From positions 744,001-808,000 of the forward strand of contig NC_020505.1 of NCBI RefSeq assembly GCF_000310245.1: a stretch of DNA of 64,000 nucleotides, given 5' to 3'. Positions within the stretch are counted from its first letter, which is position 1. Every line of letters begins with the position of its first letter. This stretch comes from Candidatus Sulfuricurvum sp. RIFRC-1. Lineage in GTDB: Bacteria > Campylobacterota > Campylobacteria > Campylobacterales > Sulfurimonadaceae. The notes under the pieces are model-generated. The model ran no database searches. It was not told the DNA's origin and was given only the letters and a program-made list of their open reading frames with translations. Shown piece after piece: positions 25,585 to 35,011 of the stretch. The translations under genes and the position numbers were made by a program.

Positions 25585-26202
25585 TTAGCGAAGTATCAAA
25601 GCGAGGGAGAGACGATCGGTAATTTGAAGTTTTTCAAAGATAGAGGTTATATGCGCTTTGACCGTTCGCTTGGTGATTTGTGTCCGTTCAGCAATCTCAG
25701 TATTATTGAGTCCTTGTGCTACATACTCTGCCACTTCTCTTTCCCGTTTACTGAGAAGACTGAGTCGAGGGGGCTCTTTTTTTTCACCGGTGGGGACATA
25801 GGTCTCTTTGATCAGCGTATCCAAAAACTGTGGAGTGAGCCAGACATTTCCATCGCTTACGACATCCATGGCGTGGGTAAGATATGAACTGTTCAGGTAA
25901 CTGTTTCCATACCCTTTTACCCCCATTCTAAGCATCGCTACCCCTTCTTGAAACTTCGGTACATCGCTTAAAAGGAGGATATTGGCCTGAGGAAATTGGT
26001 AATGAAGAATCTTTAAAAATTTTGTGATTTCATCTTTCATGGAGTTGTTATGGAGTAAAAGGGTGCTTTGAGGGTGTATTTTTAACATCTCCAAACATGC
26101 ATCTTCGCTTTGGCAGTGGATCATATCGTATTCGCTACTGAGCGCTTCTTTCCACTCTTGTAAAATGGATTCACGTGTTGTATAGGTTAAAACTGGTTTC
26201 AT
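25585..26202 (-). CDS. LuxR-type regulator with degenerate receiver domain
   Basis: 205 residues. The C-terminal 65 form a LuxR/FixJ helix-turn-helix (LLSKREREVAEYVAQGLNNT, then EIAERTQITKRTVKAHITSI). The N-terminal 120 have the receiver fold, but the phosphorylated aspartate position reads LLLHNNSM (about 48-55) and the acidic pocket is absent, as in CsgD. It therefore probably responds to a ligand, to protein contact or to its own level rather than to a kinase. One base downstream of the HlyD-like gene and 132 bases upstream of the adhesin, where direct repeats lie. Likely activator of the adhesin. Confidence 0.85.
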   Translation of the reverse strand: MKPVLTYTTRESILQEWKEALSSEYDMIHCQSEDACLEMLKIHPQSTLLLHNNSMKDEITKFLKILHYQFPQANILLLSDVPKFQEGVAMLRMGVKGYGNSYLNSSYLTHAMDVVSDGNVWLTPQFLDTLIKETYVPTGEKKEPPRLSLLSKREREVAEYVAQGLNNTEIAERTQITKRTVKAHITSIFEKLQITDRLSLALILR

Positions 26203-26203
26203 C

Positions 26204-27568
26204 TCAGTGTTCTCCTAAAGCGTTTTGTTTAACTTTCAAGATTGGTTTGAGGATAAAGTCCATGACCGTTTTTTTGCCGGTGAGGATATCCACATCAACG
26301 GTCATCCCCGCCATAATATCGAGCGGTTTTCCGTCTTTAACCAAAAAACTTTTATCGGTTGCAATGCGGACCAAGTAGTAGCTGTTATCTTTCTCATCCG
26401 TGATAGTATTGGCACTGACGTGTTTGACTGTCCCTTTAAGTCCTCCGTAAATCGAAAAATCGTAGGCGGTAAATTTAACATTGGCACTTTGCCCCGGATA
26501 GATATAGGCGATATCGGAAGGTCTGATTTTTACCTCTACCATCAGCATATCATCCTCAGGGACAATTTCGAGCATATCCATCCCCGGTTTGACAACCCCC
26601 CCGATGGTATTAACCAAAATTTGGTTAATAGTTCCGTTTACGGGCGAGCGGACGATCGTGCGGTCTACCCGATCGGCGAAAACGGATTCGGATTCTTTGA
26701 TCTGCTGAATTTCAGCGGTGACACTGTTAAGCTCCTGTTTGGCTTTATTACGGAATTCGTAGACGATTTCCATCCGTCTCTTTTGAAGCTCTCCGATGTT
26801 TTCTTGAATTCTTGCAATGGCATGCGCCGTTGCTTGATAGTCACCTTTGATCATCGCCGCTTGACGCTTCATCTGTAAAAACTGTACTTCGGAGACAACC
26901 ATGTTTTTGGTTAGCGGTTCTGTGATCGCCATTTCTTGAGATATAAGGTCATAGGCATTTTTGAGCTCTTCTCTTTTGGCTCTGTTCTCTAAAAGCTCTT
27001 TTCCTTTTTGAGAAATCTGTGCGTCAATGATCGCTACAGCATTTGAAAGTTGGCTTTGTTGCGACATATGCAGATTTGCCTCTTGGGAGATGAGTTGTGA
27101 CATCCCTTGATGATCGGTGGCCGGAACGGAAAATCCTTGTCCGCTTGCTTCGGCGTTAAGACGATAGGATTTGGCTTTTAGCTCATTGATTTTGAGCTGC
27201 TTTTCATTAAATGAACCGGTAAAACTGATATCTTGTATTTTCATCAAAGGTTGACCTTTTTTAACCCGATCCCCCTCTTTGACAAACATTTCCGAAACGA
27301 TACCCCCTTCAAGGTTCTGTATCGTTTGGATCCTTTGAGAAGGGATAACTTTTCCTGAACCGCGCGTACGTTCATCAATCTCAGCAAAACTGCTCCAGAG
27401 GACAAGCCACAGAATACCGATACAGGCAATCCAAACGACAATGTGAGAACGAGAAGTTTGCTGTTCTAAAACAGCGGCGCTCAGGCTCGACATGTACTCG
27501 ATATCTTCAGGTGAGTAATCTCTATCGGAATCCAAAGATTTAGGATTGAAAAACGGGAACTTAATCAT
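26204..27568 (-). CDS. lapC: Type I secretion membrane fusion protein (HlyD/LapC-like)
   Basis: 454 residues: cytoplasmic N-terminus, one membrane helix (about 43-63, VVWIACIGILWLVLWSSF), a lipoyl-like half motif (GGIVSEMFVKEGDRVKKGQP), a long periplasmic coiled coil (120-300), the second lipoyl half (DRTIVRSPVNGTINQI) and a beta-barrel with the HlyD signature region (MLEIVPEDDMLMVEVKIRPS). It bridges the ABC exporter to the TolC-like channel. Start overlaps the exporter gene by 8 bases. The name lapC is by analogy with Pseudomonas. Confidence 0.92.
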   Translation of the reverse strand: MIKFPFFNPKSLDSDRDYSPEDIEYMSSLSAAVLEQQTSRSHIVVWIACIGILWLVLWSSFAEIDERTRGSGKVIPSQRIQTIQNLEGGIVSEMFVKEGDRVKKGQPLMKIQDISFTGSFNEKQLKINELKAKSYRLNAEASGQGFSVPATDHQGMSQLISQEANLHMSQQSQLSNAVAIIDAQISQKGKELLENRAKREELKNAYDLISQEMAITEPLTKNMVVSEVQFLQMKRQAAMIKGDYQATAHAIARIQENIGELQKRRMEIVYEFRNKAKQELNSVTAEIQQIKESESVFADRVDRTIVRSPVNGTINQILVNTIGGVVKPGMDMLEIVPEDDMLMVEVKIRPSDIAYIYPGQSANVKFTAYDFSIYGGLKGTVKHVSANTITDEKDNSYYLVRIATDKSFLVKDGKPLDIMAGMTVDVDILTGKKTVMDFILKPILKVKQNALGEH

Positions 27569-29729
27569 TGGTCGGTCTCGTTTGCGGTTTATTTTTCGTA
27601 AGTACTGACAAGATTTCTTGTTTGCTTCCGTCCATGACTACTTTCCCTCGATCGAGAACAATAATACGATTGACCATATTCAACATTTTTGTATCATGGG
27701 TTGAGAGCAAAAGCGTTTTCTCTTTCGTATTCTCATTGATATTTTGAACCAGATGTAATGCGAAGTTTTCATCCATCGAATTCGCGGGTTCATCCAGCAA
27801 AAGAATCGGTGAATCGAGTAAAAATGCCCGTGCGATCCCGATACTTTGCCGTTGTCCCCCTGAGATTCCGTCCCCACGCTCTCGAACCGGCATATCAAAC
27901 CCTTTGGGATGATACTGAACAAATTCATCCACTCCACCGATTTTTGCGGCTCGAAGTATTGCACCATCATCCGCGTAAGGGGCTTTGGCAATAATATTCG
28001 TTTTGACGGTACCTCTGAACAAGGTCACTTCTTGCGCGACGTAAGCGATGTTTTGACGCAGGTCTGCCGGATCGATTTGGTTAATATCGATATTGTCGAT
28101 CAGAACTGAACCCTTGTCCGGTGCATAAAGCCCTAAAATAAGTTTTAAAATCGTTGTTTTACCGGAACCGATCTTTCCGATAAATGCTACGCGCTCGCCC
28201 GGATGAACGGTAAAGCTTAAGTTTTCAAATATAGGTGAAATTTCATTCGGATAGGTGAACGTAACATTCCGAAATTCGATCAACCCCATAAATTTCGGGA
28301 GATTGAGAAACTCTTTTTCCGCCGGACGCTCTTCGGGTAGATTCATGATATTATCCAACGTCAAATAGGCCGTTTTAGTATGCTCGTAATTGGCCGATAA
28401 GGATGCTATTTGTCCCATCGGAGCGAGAGCACGTGAAGAGAGGATGACAACTGCGATCAGCCCTCCCATTGTCATCTCATGGTCTTTGATCAGATAAACA
28501 CCGACAATCAAAATGATGACGTTACTGAGCTGAATGAGAAATGTGGTGACACTTCCCAGCGAGTTAGATAGAATCCGCGATGTCAGCCCCTTGGAAGCTA
28601 CATTTCCGGTTGCTTCTTCCCAAATGTACTGTGAATGGCTGTTTATTCCGAGTGTTTTGATCGTTTCTAATGTGTTAAGACTCTCTACCAGCACGGCATT
28701 TTTTGCTGCATTGGCATGATAGGTACTCTCAACGCTTCGCTGCAATGAATTTTTGATGCTTAATGCGTATCCGATAATTAAGAAGATAAACACAAGCGGC
28801 ACCCACGTGATAATTCCGCCGATAATGTAGATAACCAACAAAAAGATGATGGTAAACGGCAGATCAATCAACAAGGCTAACGTCGAGGTGGCTAAAAAGG
28901 AGCGTATGCTGTCAAACTCTTTGAGGTTGTTGGCGAACGAACCGACGGACTCGGGAACATTGGCGAATTTTAGATTCATCACTTTTTGAAAAAGGATGGA
29001 AGAGATAATGATGTCACTTTTTTTCGCGGCAGTTTCTAAAAAGTACGAACGGGTAAATTTCAAGACAATATCAAGTAAATAAACAACAATTACCCCTAAC
29101 GCAAGGACATAAAGGGTCTCGGTTGCGTCATTAGGGACTACTCTATCGTAGACATTCATGGTGAACAGCGGACTGGCAAGCACAAAAAGGTTGATAACCA
29201 AAGAGGCCAGTAGAACATCCGAATAGATTTTTCGCGAATGTTTTAATGATCCCCAAAACCATGACTCTTTATTGGTATGAATCAGCGGGTCGATAAATTG
29301 GTTAAAAGAGCGACTTTTTTTAAGATAATAGGCAAACCCTAAATATTGTTCTTCAAGCGTTTGGAGGCTGATCCACTGTTCAACCCCTTCCTCATCTTCG
29401 GGGATGATGATAAAGGCTTCTTCTTTGACAAGGTCGATTTTTTCCAAAATACACGCACTTTGATCCTTGAGGATCAAGACAACAGGGAGAACAAGAGGTG
29501 AAATGTTCTTTAGTGCGCGTTCAACGAGTCTGGCTTTGAATCCTGCTCGAGATGCCGCACGTGAGAAAACCGCTTTGGGATTGTTAATGGAAAACATTTC
29601 GGCCGTGGCTTTCCCCGGCGCTATCGGGAGATCAGCCGTCAATGCTTCGATGCTGTAGGATTTCCCATAGCGTTTGGTAAAAATCGATAAACTGACCAAA
29701 AGAGGGTCAATTTTAGAATATTTCAGCAT
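27561..29729 (-). CDS. lapB: Type I secretion ABC exporter (LapB-like)
   Basis: 722 residues. An N-terminal C39-like domain without peptidase cysteine (about 1-140), as in exporters of uncleaved RTX adhesins; six membrane helices (about 165-450); and an ATPase domain with Walker A GKIGSGKTT (about 510), signature ISGGQRQSIGIARA, Walker B ILLLDEP and H-loop STHD. Exports the adhesin in one step across both membranes with the HlyD-like adaptor and the TolC-like protein. Fourteen bases after lapG; overlaps the adaptor gene. Confidence 0.92.
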   Translation of the reverse strand: MLKYSKIDPLLVSLSIFTKRYGKSYSIEALTADLPIAPGKATAEMFSINNPKAVFSRAASRAGFKARLVERALKNISPLVLPVVLILKDQSACILEKIDLVKEEAFIIIPEDEEGVEQWISLQTLEEQYLGFAYYLKKSRSFNQFIDPLIHTNKESWFWGSLKHSRKIYSDVLLASLVINLFVLASPLFTMNVYDRVVPNDATETLYVLALGVIVVYLLDIVLKFTRSYFLETAAKKSDIIISSILFQKVMNLKFANVPESVGSFANNLKEFDSIRSFLATSTLALLIDLPFTIIFLLVIYIIGGIITWVPLVFIFLIIGYALSIKNSLQRSVESTYHANAAKNAVLVESLNTLETIKTLGINSHSQYIWEEATGNVASKGLTSRILSNSLGSVTTFLIQLSNVIILIVGVYLIKDHEMTMGGLIAVVILSSRALAPMGQIASLSANYEHTKTAYLTLDNIMNLPEERPAEKEFLNLPKFMGLIEFRNVTFTYPNEISPIFENLSFTVHPGERVAFIGKIGSGKTTILKLILGLYAPDKGSVLIDNIDINQIDPADLRQNIAYVAQEVTLFRGTVKTNIIAKAPYADDGAILRAAKIGGVDEFVQYHPKGFDMPVRERGDGISGGQRQSIGIARAFLLDSPILLLDEPANSMDENFALHLVQNINENTKEKTLLLSTHDTKMLNMVNRIIVLDRGKVVMDGSKQEILSVLTKNKPQTRPTND

Positions 29730-29743
29730 GATATCCCTTTAGG

Positions 29744-30397
29744 CTAACTCATTACTTTCGTAAAACGTTTGGTAAGATCTTCCCATTGGTGCAATTTTTT
29801 GGTTGCGATGGAGCTTTTATGTTCCAATCCTTTTTCATACGCGATGAAATCATTGAGATTAAATCGATAGAGCGGTATATAATTCTTGGATAAAGTTTCC
29901 GGTACGATCGTGAATGCACGATTATCCAGAATCAATGGAACGGCGCCTTTGTATTCGTAATACGCTAAAACCATATGACGTGTTGTGAGATTATCGGTGA
30001 CAACATAGGTCAAAAACAGTTTCTCTTCGGGGATACCCATCTCGAGCAACGTGAAAAATTTTGCGATTGCGTAGTCCTCACAATCGGCTCTCCCTTTCCC
30101 GAGCATCTCTGTGGGAGTTGCCCAATAATCACGATCCCCCCACACTTTTTCATCACTGGAATAAGGGACCTGATTAAAAAAATCATTGACACGGAATAAC
30201 CGCTCATTCTCAGATAGACCCTGTGCATCCTTCAAAAGGTTTTTTAAAGAGATAAAGCGCTTTTTGGCACTCTCATCATACTGTATCGCAATCGATTGAA
30301 AGTTATACATTTGAATCTGTCTGGCACAAAGAGATGCTTTTACCCCAAAGACTAAAAAACTTACGATAACTGTTCGACGTATTAGCTTTTTAGGCAT
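29744..30397 (-). CDS. lapG: LapG-type periplasmic cysteine protease
   Basis: 217 residues of the bacterial transglutaminase-like cysteine protease family. Signal peptide about 1-26, then the calcium-site region VWGDRDYWATPTEML (85-99) and the catalytic triad C106 (GRADCEDYA), H141 (TTRHMVL) and D158 (LILDNRA). LapG cuts the retention module at TAAG and releases the adhesin; in Pseudomonas the membrane receptor LapD sequesters it when c-di-GMP is high. The target site is present in the adhesin of this cluster. Between the TolC-like and exporter genes (gaps of 22 and 14 bases). Confidence 0.93.
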   Translation of the reverse strand: MPKKLIRRTVIVSFLVFGVKASLCARQIQMYNFQSIAIQYDESAKKRFISLKNLLKDAQGLSENERLFRVNDFFNQVPYSSDEKVWGDRDYWATPTEMLGKGRADCEDYAIAKFFTLLEMGIPEEKLFLTYVVTDNLTTRHMVLAYYEYKGAVPLILDNRAFTIVPETLSKNYIPLYRFNLNDFIAYEKGLEHKSSIATKKLHQWEDLTKRFTKVMS

Positions 30398-30419
30398 CTT
30401 GCTTTTTTATCTGCCCAAC

Positions 30420-31700
30420 TCATAAAGTGGGGACTCCCCCAAGTTCTTTGGCTAATGTTCCGGTTCCTTCAAGAATACGGTAATTTGAAAATAGGAGATC
30501 ATATTCGCTTGTTGTCACCTCTTTTTCGGCAGTGAAGCGCTCATTTTCGGTATTGAGCATATCCAGAAGGGTACGTCTTCCGAGTGCAAATTCTTGTTGA
30601 TACGATTGGAGCGTATTAACGGTGTAATCCCTGTGCGCTTTAAGATAAGGAAGCTGCTTTTGGAGCTCTTCGTGGGCGATCCACGCATATTCAAGATTCT
30701 CTTTGACCCGTAATTTAATGTCGTTACTGCTTTGTTTCTCTTTTAAGACGTTGACTTTTTGTTTTCTATGGTTGGCCTGATAATATCCTCCGGAAAAGAG
30801 GTTATAGGTAGCTATCAGCATCCCCGATTTTGTTTCATCCGGCCCAGGTTGTCCGGAAACGTTATCGTTGTCGCTTCTGCGCAGTTCAAGATCGACACGC
30901 GGATAATACGTTTTCATAGCAAGATTGACATCGTGCTCAGCCGCTTTGATATTATGGCTTTGGACCAAAAGAGATGGATAGTTGGTATTTGCTTCTGCCA
31001 AAGCATCATCAAACGACGAAGAGACTTTATATCCGAATACCGGTTTTACTAGAGTTTCTGCAGCGACATCTTCACCGTAAAAACGTTTGAATTTTGCCAT
31101 TGCATCTCGGTAATTGCTTTTTTGGATAATTACATTTGAATTTGCAAGTGCTACCCGTCCTGAAGATTGATCGATCTCTGATTTTGATCCGAATCCGCTT
31201 TCAGTACGCTCTTTGATTTTTTTATGAATATCTTCATGGGTTTTAAGATTGGTTTCGGCCAATTTCAAAATGTCGTATTGTTTTAACAATTCTAAATAGG
31301 CTTCTGTTGTTTGAAGGCTTAGCTGATTGGCTTTTTCCAGTATATTGGCTTTGGCGGCCGCGAGTCTCGCTTCTTGTTTTCGGACATCTTCGATAGTACC
31401 GAATCCTTCAAAAAGGTTTTGCGTCAACTTGATTTCTCGATCGTACCTTGTTAAGGAGAGCTCGTTATAGGTTGAATTGGTTGTTTTTTCATTGCCATAA
31501 CGGCCGATTACATCTATACTTGGTAAATAACCTGCCTGTGCCATTTCAATGTCATACTCAGTGGCTTTATAGTTTTCGATACTTTGGAGAATGATTGGAT
31601 TGGTTGATGTTACGTGCTGTACCGCTTGCTCTAACGTCAAGCCAAAACTGCTTAATGGAATCAAGATGGAAGCTAATCCGATTGATAAACCTTTTGTCAT
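30420..31700 (-). CDS. TolC-family outer membrane channel (LapE-like)
   Basis: 426 residues with a signal peptide (1-19, ending SFG) and the two-fold TolC repeat: LTLEQAVQHVTSTNP at the start, ENYKATEYDIEMAQAGYLPS, YNLFSGGYYQANHRKQK, and LGRRTLLDMLNTENE near the end. It forms the outer-membrane pore in which the retention module of the adhesin would lodge. First gene of the lap-like operon; upstream (31701-31781) is AT-rich with several TATAAT-like sequences on the minus strand. GAGGAG precedes the start. Confidence 0.92.
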   Translation of the reverse strand: MTKGLSIGLASILIPLSSFGLTLEQAVQHVTSTNPIILQSIENYKATEYDIEMAQAGYLPSIDVIGRYGNEKTTNSTYNELSLTRYDREIKLTQNLFEGFGTIEDVRKQEARLAAAKANILEKANQLSLQTTEAYLELLKQYDILKLAETNLKTHEDIHKKIKERTESGFGSKSEIDQSSGRVALANSNVIIQKSNYRDAMAKFKRFYGEDVAAETLVKPVFGYKVSSSFDDALAEANTNYPSLLVQSHNIKAAEHDVNLAMKTYYPRVDLELRRSDNDNVSGQPGPDETKSGMLIATYNLFSGGYYQANHRKQKVNVLKEKQSSNDIKLRVKENLEYAWIAHEELQKQLPYLKAHRDYTVNTLQSYQQEFALGRRTLLDMLNTENERFTAEKEVTTSEYDLLFSNYRILEGTGTLAKELGGVPTL

Positions 31701-31781
31701 TTTAAACTCCTCATTTATAGATCATATACGGTTATCTTAATCCTATAAAAATTAAATTAAACTTAAGTATAGATGTATTGT

Positions 31782-32237
31782 TTACATCGCTTTGCGCAGA
31801 AGATCGATGGGCATTACAAAGAGTGCTTTAAAGAGTGGAGATACGCGCGTCGTTTTTTCATCGATTACTTCCAATGCGTTAAAGGTAAATCCTTCTCCAT
31901 CGGTTGTGTTGGTCGGAGTCACGGTAAAGCTTAGCGGTTTAAGGGTGCGGATCATATTGAGGATGTTTTTATGCCGTTTGTCTTCGGAGGGGAGGAGAAT
32001 ATTTCCGTCTTTGGTTCGTACTTTTGACGATTCGATTAAAAGTCTCCAGTTATCGGCATGGAGAGTTTTATTCCATGTCATGGTGCCGTTTGTGTAGTTG
32101 ATCTGTTTTTTTTCACCGACGATAATCCCTTCTCTGGTCGTTCGGATCGTTTCGGCGAGGGTGAGAAAAAAGTTTTTGCCTCCGATCGAGTCTGCGCATT
32201 CACGTAATAATTCATTCAATGGTTGTTCGGTTGTCAT
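31782..32237 (-). CDS. Unknown 151-residue protein downstream of the RND transporter
   Basis: No family recognised. There is no signal peptide or membrane helix. The N-terminus MTTEQPLNELLRECADSIG is helical, the middle is strand-rich with charged loops (EGIIVGEKKQINYTNG), and the last 20 residues are hydrophobic (SPLFKALFVMPIDLLRKAM), perhaps amphipathic membrane-binding. AAAAGGA lies six bases before the ATG. It follows the transporter gene by about 40 bases on the same strand and precedes the lap-like operon, so it could belong with either. Confidence 0.65.
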   Translation of the reverse strand: MTTEQPLNELLRECADSIGGKNFFLTLAETIRTTREGIIVGEKKQINYTNGTMTWNKTLHADNWRLLIESSKVRTKDGNILLPSEDKRHKNILNMIRTLKPLSFTVTPTNTTDGEGFTFNALEVIDEKTTRVSPLFKALFVMPIDLLRKAM

Positions 32238-32278
32238 AAAGTATCCTTTTCTTTATCCTCATGATATCCAAATTTACC

Positions 32279-34366
32279 CTAATGAGTGGTTCCCTTTTTC
32301 TCCTCTTTATCGACTGACAGCAGTAAAACAGGCAAAATAAACAGATCGCTGAGGAGTGAAATGAACATCAAAACTGCTCCGTAAGCACCGATAAGTTGCA
32401 GAGATTGGAGTTGAGTGAACGTCAACAATGAAAAAACGATCATTAAGACGGTGGCACTGATGATTGCAGGAACGGCGGCATAGAAAAACATAATTTCCAA
32501 AGCATGTTTTCGGGTACGCCCGAAATAACGGCTTCTGAAATATTTGTATCCGAAATGGATAATAGTGTCAGAGGTCAACCCCACCGATATGGTCATGGCG
32601 ATCAATGCCTCAATCGTGAGTTCAAATTTAAACAGTATCATAAATAATACGAACCAAATGATGGGGATAGCATTGGCTGCAAATCCGACCCATCCGATTG
32701 CGACAGAGCGAAAAATAATCCCCATTACCAGAGCAATGATGAGCAGTGCTGAGATCAATGATGAGACGAACAAGACCATTTTTTCCATTTTTGAACTTTG
32801 GGAAAGACTGTCGGTATCGGTAAAATAGATCGGTAACGCTTTATAGGATTCCAAAAAGCGTATAACGGCAGAATGATCTGCATTTTTTAACGTGATGGTG
32901 ATATTGAGGGAGTCTTGATCCATATAGGATTTTTCAAGATCATACAGTTCGAGAAAAAATAATGCTTGCAAAAGGCGCTGTTCATCCAAAGGATTTTTCG
33001 GGGTATTCGCCAGATCAAGCTGCCTAAGAACTGTGATAACGGAATCGACTTTGACAACCCCGCCGGTATGATTGCGCAGATCTTTTTCGAACGTCTCTAT
33101 TTTTTGGAGCATCCCTAAATCGATCTCTTGAAACGGCACTTTGAGCGTCATCGTCTCATCCGCAACATCACGTTCGAAAATGCTCGGAGAGAGGTAGAGA
33201 CGAATCCCGACGAAGATGAGGATAAGCAGTGTGAAAAACATAAATTTTTGAAGCAGTTTCGGATTGTAGTGAACTTCTTGATTGGCAAACCAATAGCATA
33301 GTCGTGCAAGAGAAATTCTGGGATGTGAAACCGAAAAATAACTGAGCAGAGCAGGTAAAAATACAATGCTTGCCACATACGCTACGATCGAGGAAATCAT
33401 TAAACTCAGGCTCATCATTGTGACAATGTGAGAGTCGGCAAAAAGGAGCGATCCTAAACTGATGAACAGTACCGGCAATGTCCAAACCGCCGGGTGAAGA
33501 TTTCGATTAATACTTTTTTCGAGGGCTCGATTCGGATCACTTTTAAACTGTGAAACATGCCATCGATAGTAAAAATAGAGGTAGTGCCCGATGGCAATAC
33601 TGACGACCATGAGGCTCATGGCAATATGAATTTGCTTATTACCGGTTAAGAGATAAATTAATGAGAAAGTCCAAATCAGGGTAATGATCGTGACGATGAT
33701 CGCTCCGAATGCGGCAATGATGTTTTTGAAAACAATTTGTGACATTGCCATAACAACCAATAAAATGATCCCTATATACCAGAGATAATGAGATAATTTG
33801 GCTTCAACAAGCGGTTCGGAATATTCGTATACAAAGGGAATGTTCAATTGATCGAGTTGGATAGGCGTTTTGGAATGGATAATGAAATGAAATCGGCGGA
33901 AATCATCATTCACAAATCGGCGATAAGGCTCAGGGAGCGTTTTGACAAAAGTAATGATTTTTTTCGAAGACATTTGCGTGATCGGCAAGGCCTTGACCAA
34001 AGCAGATTCTTCAGAGGTTTGATCGTTGAAAATCATATACGCTGAAAAAAGAGATTCTACTTGCTCAACACCCTCCATATGCTCAAGTTCCGTTTGAACT
34101 GCTTTAAGGGTGTTTTTTGAAGCATCATTAAACATCGGAATATCGATGCTTAGACGTCCTACATACGTAGTCGCATACAATTGCTCCTGATTTTTTTGAA
34201 GCTGTTTGGATTCACTAAGCCAAAGGAGCGTATCTGAGGATATTAATTCAGGTTTGAGAAAATTAAGGGCAAACGATGAAATGATAAGGAAGAACGTTAG
34301 GATGAGTATTCGAAACCGTCGAATCAGGCGGATGTATCGTGATGTGTCAGGGGTGTGGTAATACAT
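32279..34366 (-). CDS. RND/MMPL-family transporter
   Basis: 695 residues with the RND two-repeat plan: membrane helix 1 (about 20-38), a periplasmic loop to about 195, five helices (200-345), another helix near 375, a second loop to about 540, and five final helices with SAFLISALL-like and SVGLTSDTIIHFGYKYF segments, the latter typical of MMPL/HpnN-like lipid exporters. It is half the size of AcrB and has no adaptor gene beside it. Likely moves lipids or hydrophobic compounds. Starts two bases after the thioredoxin-like gene's stop, so the two are coupled. Confidence 0.85.
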   Translation of the reverse strand: MYYHTPDTSRYIRLIRRFRILILTFFLIISSFALNFLKPELISSDTLLWLSESKQLQKNQEQLYATTYVGRLSIDIPMFNDASKNTLKAVQTELEHMEGVEQVESLFSAYMIFNDQTSEESALVKALPITQMSSKKIITFVKTLPEPYRRFVNDDFRRFHFIIHSKTPIQLDQLNIPFVYEYSEPLVEAKLSHYLWYIGIILLVVMAMSQIVFKNIIAAFGAIIVTIITLIWTFSLIYLLTGNKQIHIAMSLMVVSIAIGHYLYFYYRWHVSQFKSDPNRALEKSINRNLHPAVWTLPVLFISLGSLLFADSHIVTMMSLSLMISSIVAYVASIVFLPALLSYFSVSHPRISLARLCYWFANQEVHYNPKLLQKFMFFTLLILIFVGIRLYLSPSIFERDVADETMTLKVPFQEIDLGMLQKIETFEKDLRNHTGGVVKVDSVITVLRQLDLANTPKNPLDEQRLLQALFFLELYDLEKSYMDQDSLNITITLKNADHSAVIRFLESYKALPIYFTDTDSLSQSSKMEKMVLFVSSLISALLIIALVMGIIFRSVAIGWVGFAANAIPIIWFVLFMILFKFELTIEALIAMTISVGLTSDTIIHFGYKYFRSRYFGRTRKHALEIMFFYAAVPAIISATVLMIVFSLLTFTQLQSLQLIGAYGAVLMFISLLSDLFILPVLLLSVDKEEKKGTTH

Positions 34367-34368
34367 GG

Positions 34369-34866
34369 CTAATGGTTCTCTTTCAATATAATCAGATAAG
34401 GACGTTTTGAAATACCTAAGGCATTAGCGACGCTGGCTATATCATCTATTTTTGCTTCAATTTTGGGTTCATTTCGGAGATCTGTTGATATAACTTTAGC
34501 GCCTACCATCACTTCGAGTGTTCGTTGCAGGGGCGAAGATGACGCATATATCGCTGCTATTAGATGATGCGAATGGAAACGTTTTAATTCATAAAAAAAG
34601 ATATAGTACCGATACATACTTCGCATTTTTGTATTCTCATTAATCATAGTGATAAAATCGCGCGAATGAGGACATTTCGGGTCGACAAATACATATACTT
34701 TTCGTTCTCCCTCTCCATAAATGATAGCATGTTGTTCGATGGGTTGAATTAAGGCAATTTGATGTTTGTTCGTATTCTCGGCCGCATGTAGTTGTAGGAT
34801 AAATACACCGTGCAGTAGAATCATAAAATGAATGGCAGATGATAAAATTTTAGTTATGTACATCAT
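34369..34866 (-). CDS. Secreted thioredoxin-fold protein with monothiol CPHS site
   Basis: 165 residues with an N-terminal export signal (about 1-29, ending LQLHAAE). The DsbC/DsbG-like motif is VDPKCPHSRDF: C65 is kept, the second cysteine is serine (S68). The cis-proline region SKRPYLIIL is present, with a helical insertion between. A single reactive cysteine suggests a role as a mixed-disulfide isomerase or thiol-binding protein rather than an oxidase. First gene of a unit with the RND transporter. The upstream 145 bases to YcgN form a divergent AT-rich promoter region with no other gene. Confidence 0.75.
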   Translation of the reverse strand: MMYITKILSSAIHFMILLHGVFILQLHAAENTNKHQIALIQPIEQHAIIYGEGERKVYVFVDPKCPHSRDFITMINENTKMRSMYRYYIFFYELKRFHSHHLIAAIYASSSPLQRTLEVMVGAKVISTDLRNEPKIEAKIDDIASVANALGISKRPYLIILKENH

Positions 34867-35011
34867 AACGTCATTCTACATTAACTTTTATTACCATTTT
34901 GCTACAAATGTGATGAAAAAGTGATCAATTTCTATTTATTTAGTTTTTTTGTACGTTCATCTAAATTGGATAAATAGATTGTTTTAACCGCAAATATGTT
35001 ATTTTTCGACT

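Noticed and set aside
26204-31700. Bacteriocin export operon
   Set aside because: The exporter's C39-like domain lacks the peptidase cysteine and the cluster has a LapG protease and a retention-module adhesin, so the Lap-type interpretation fits better.
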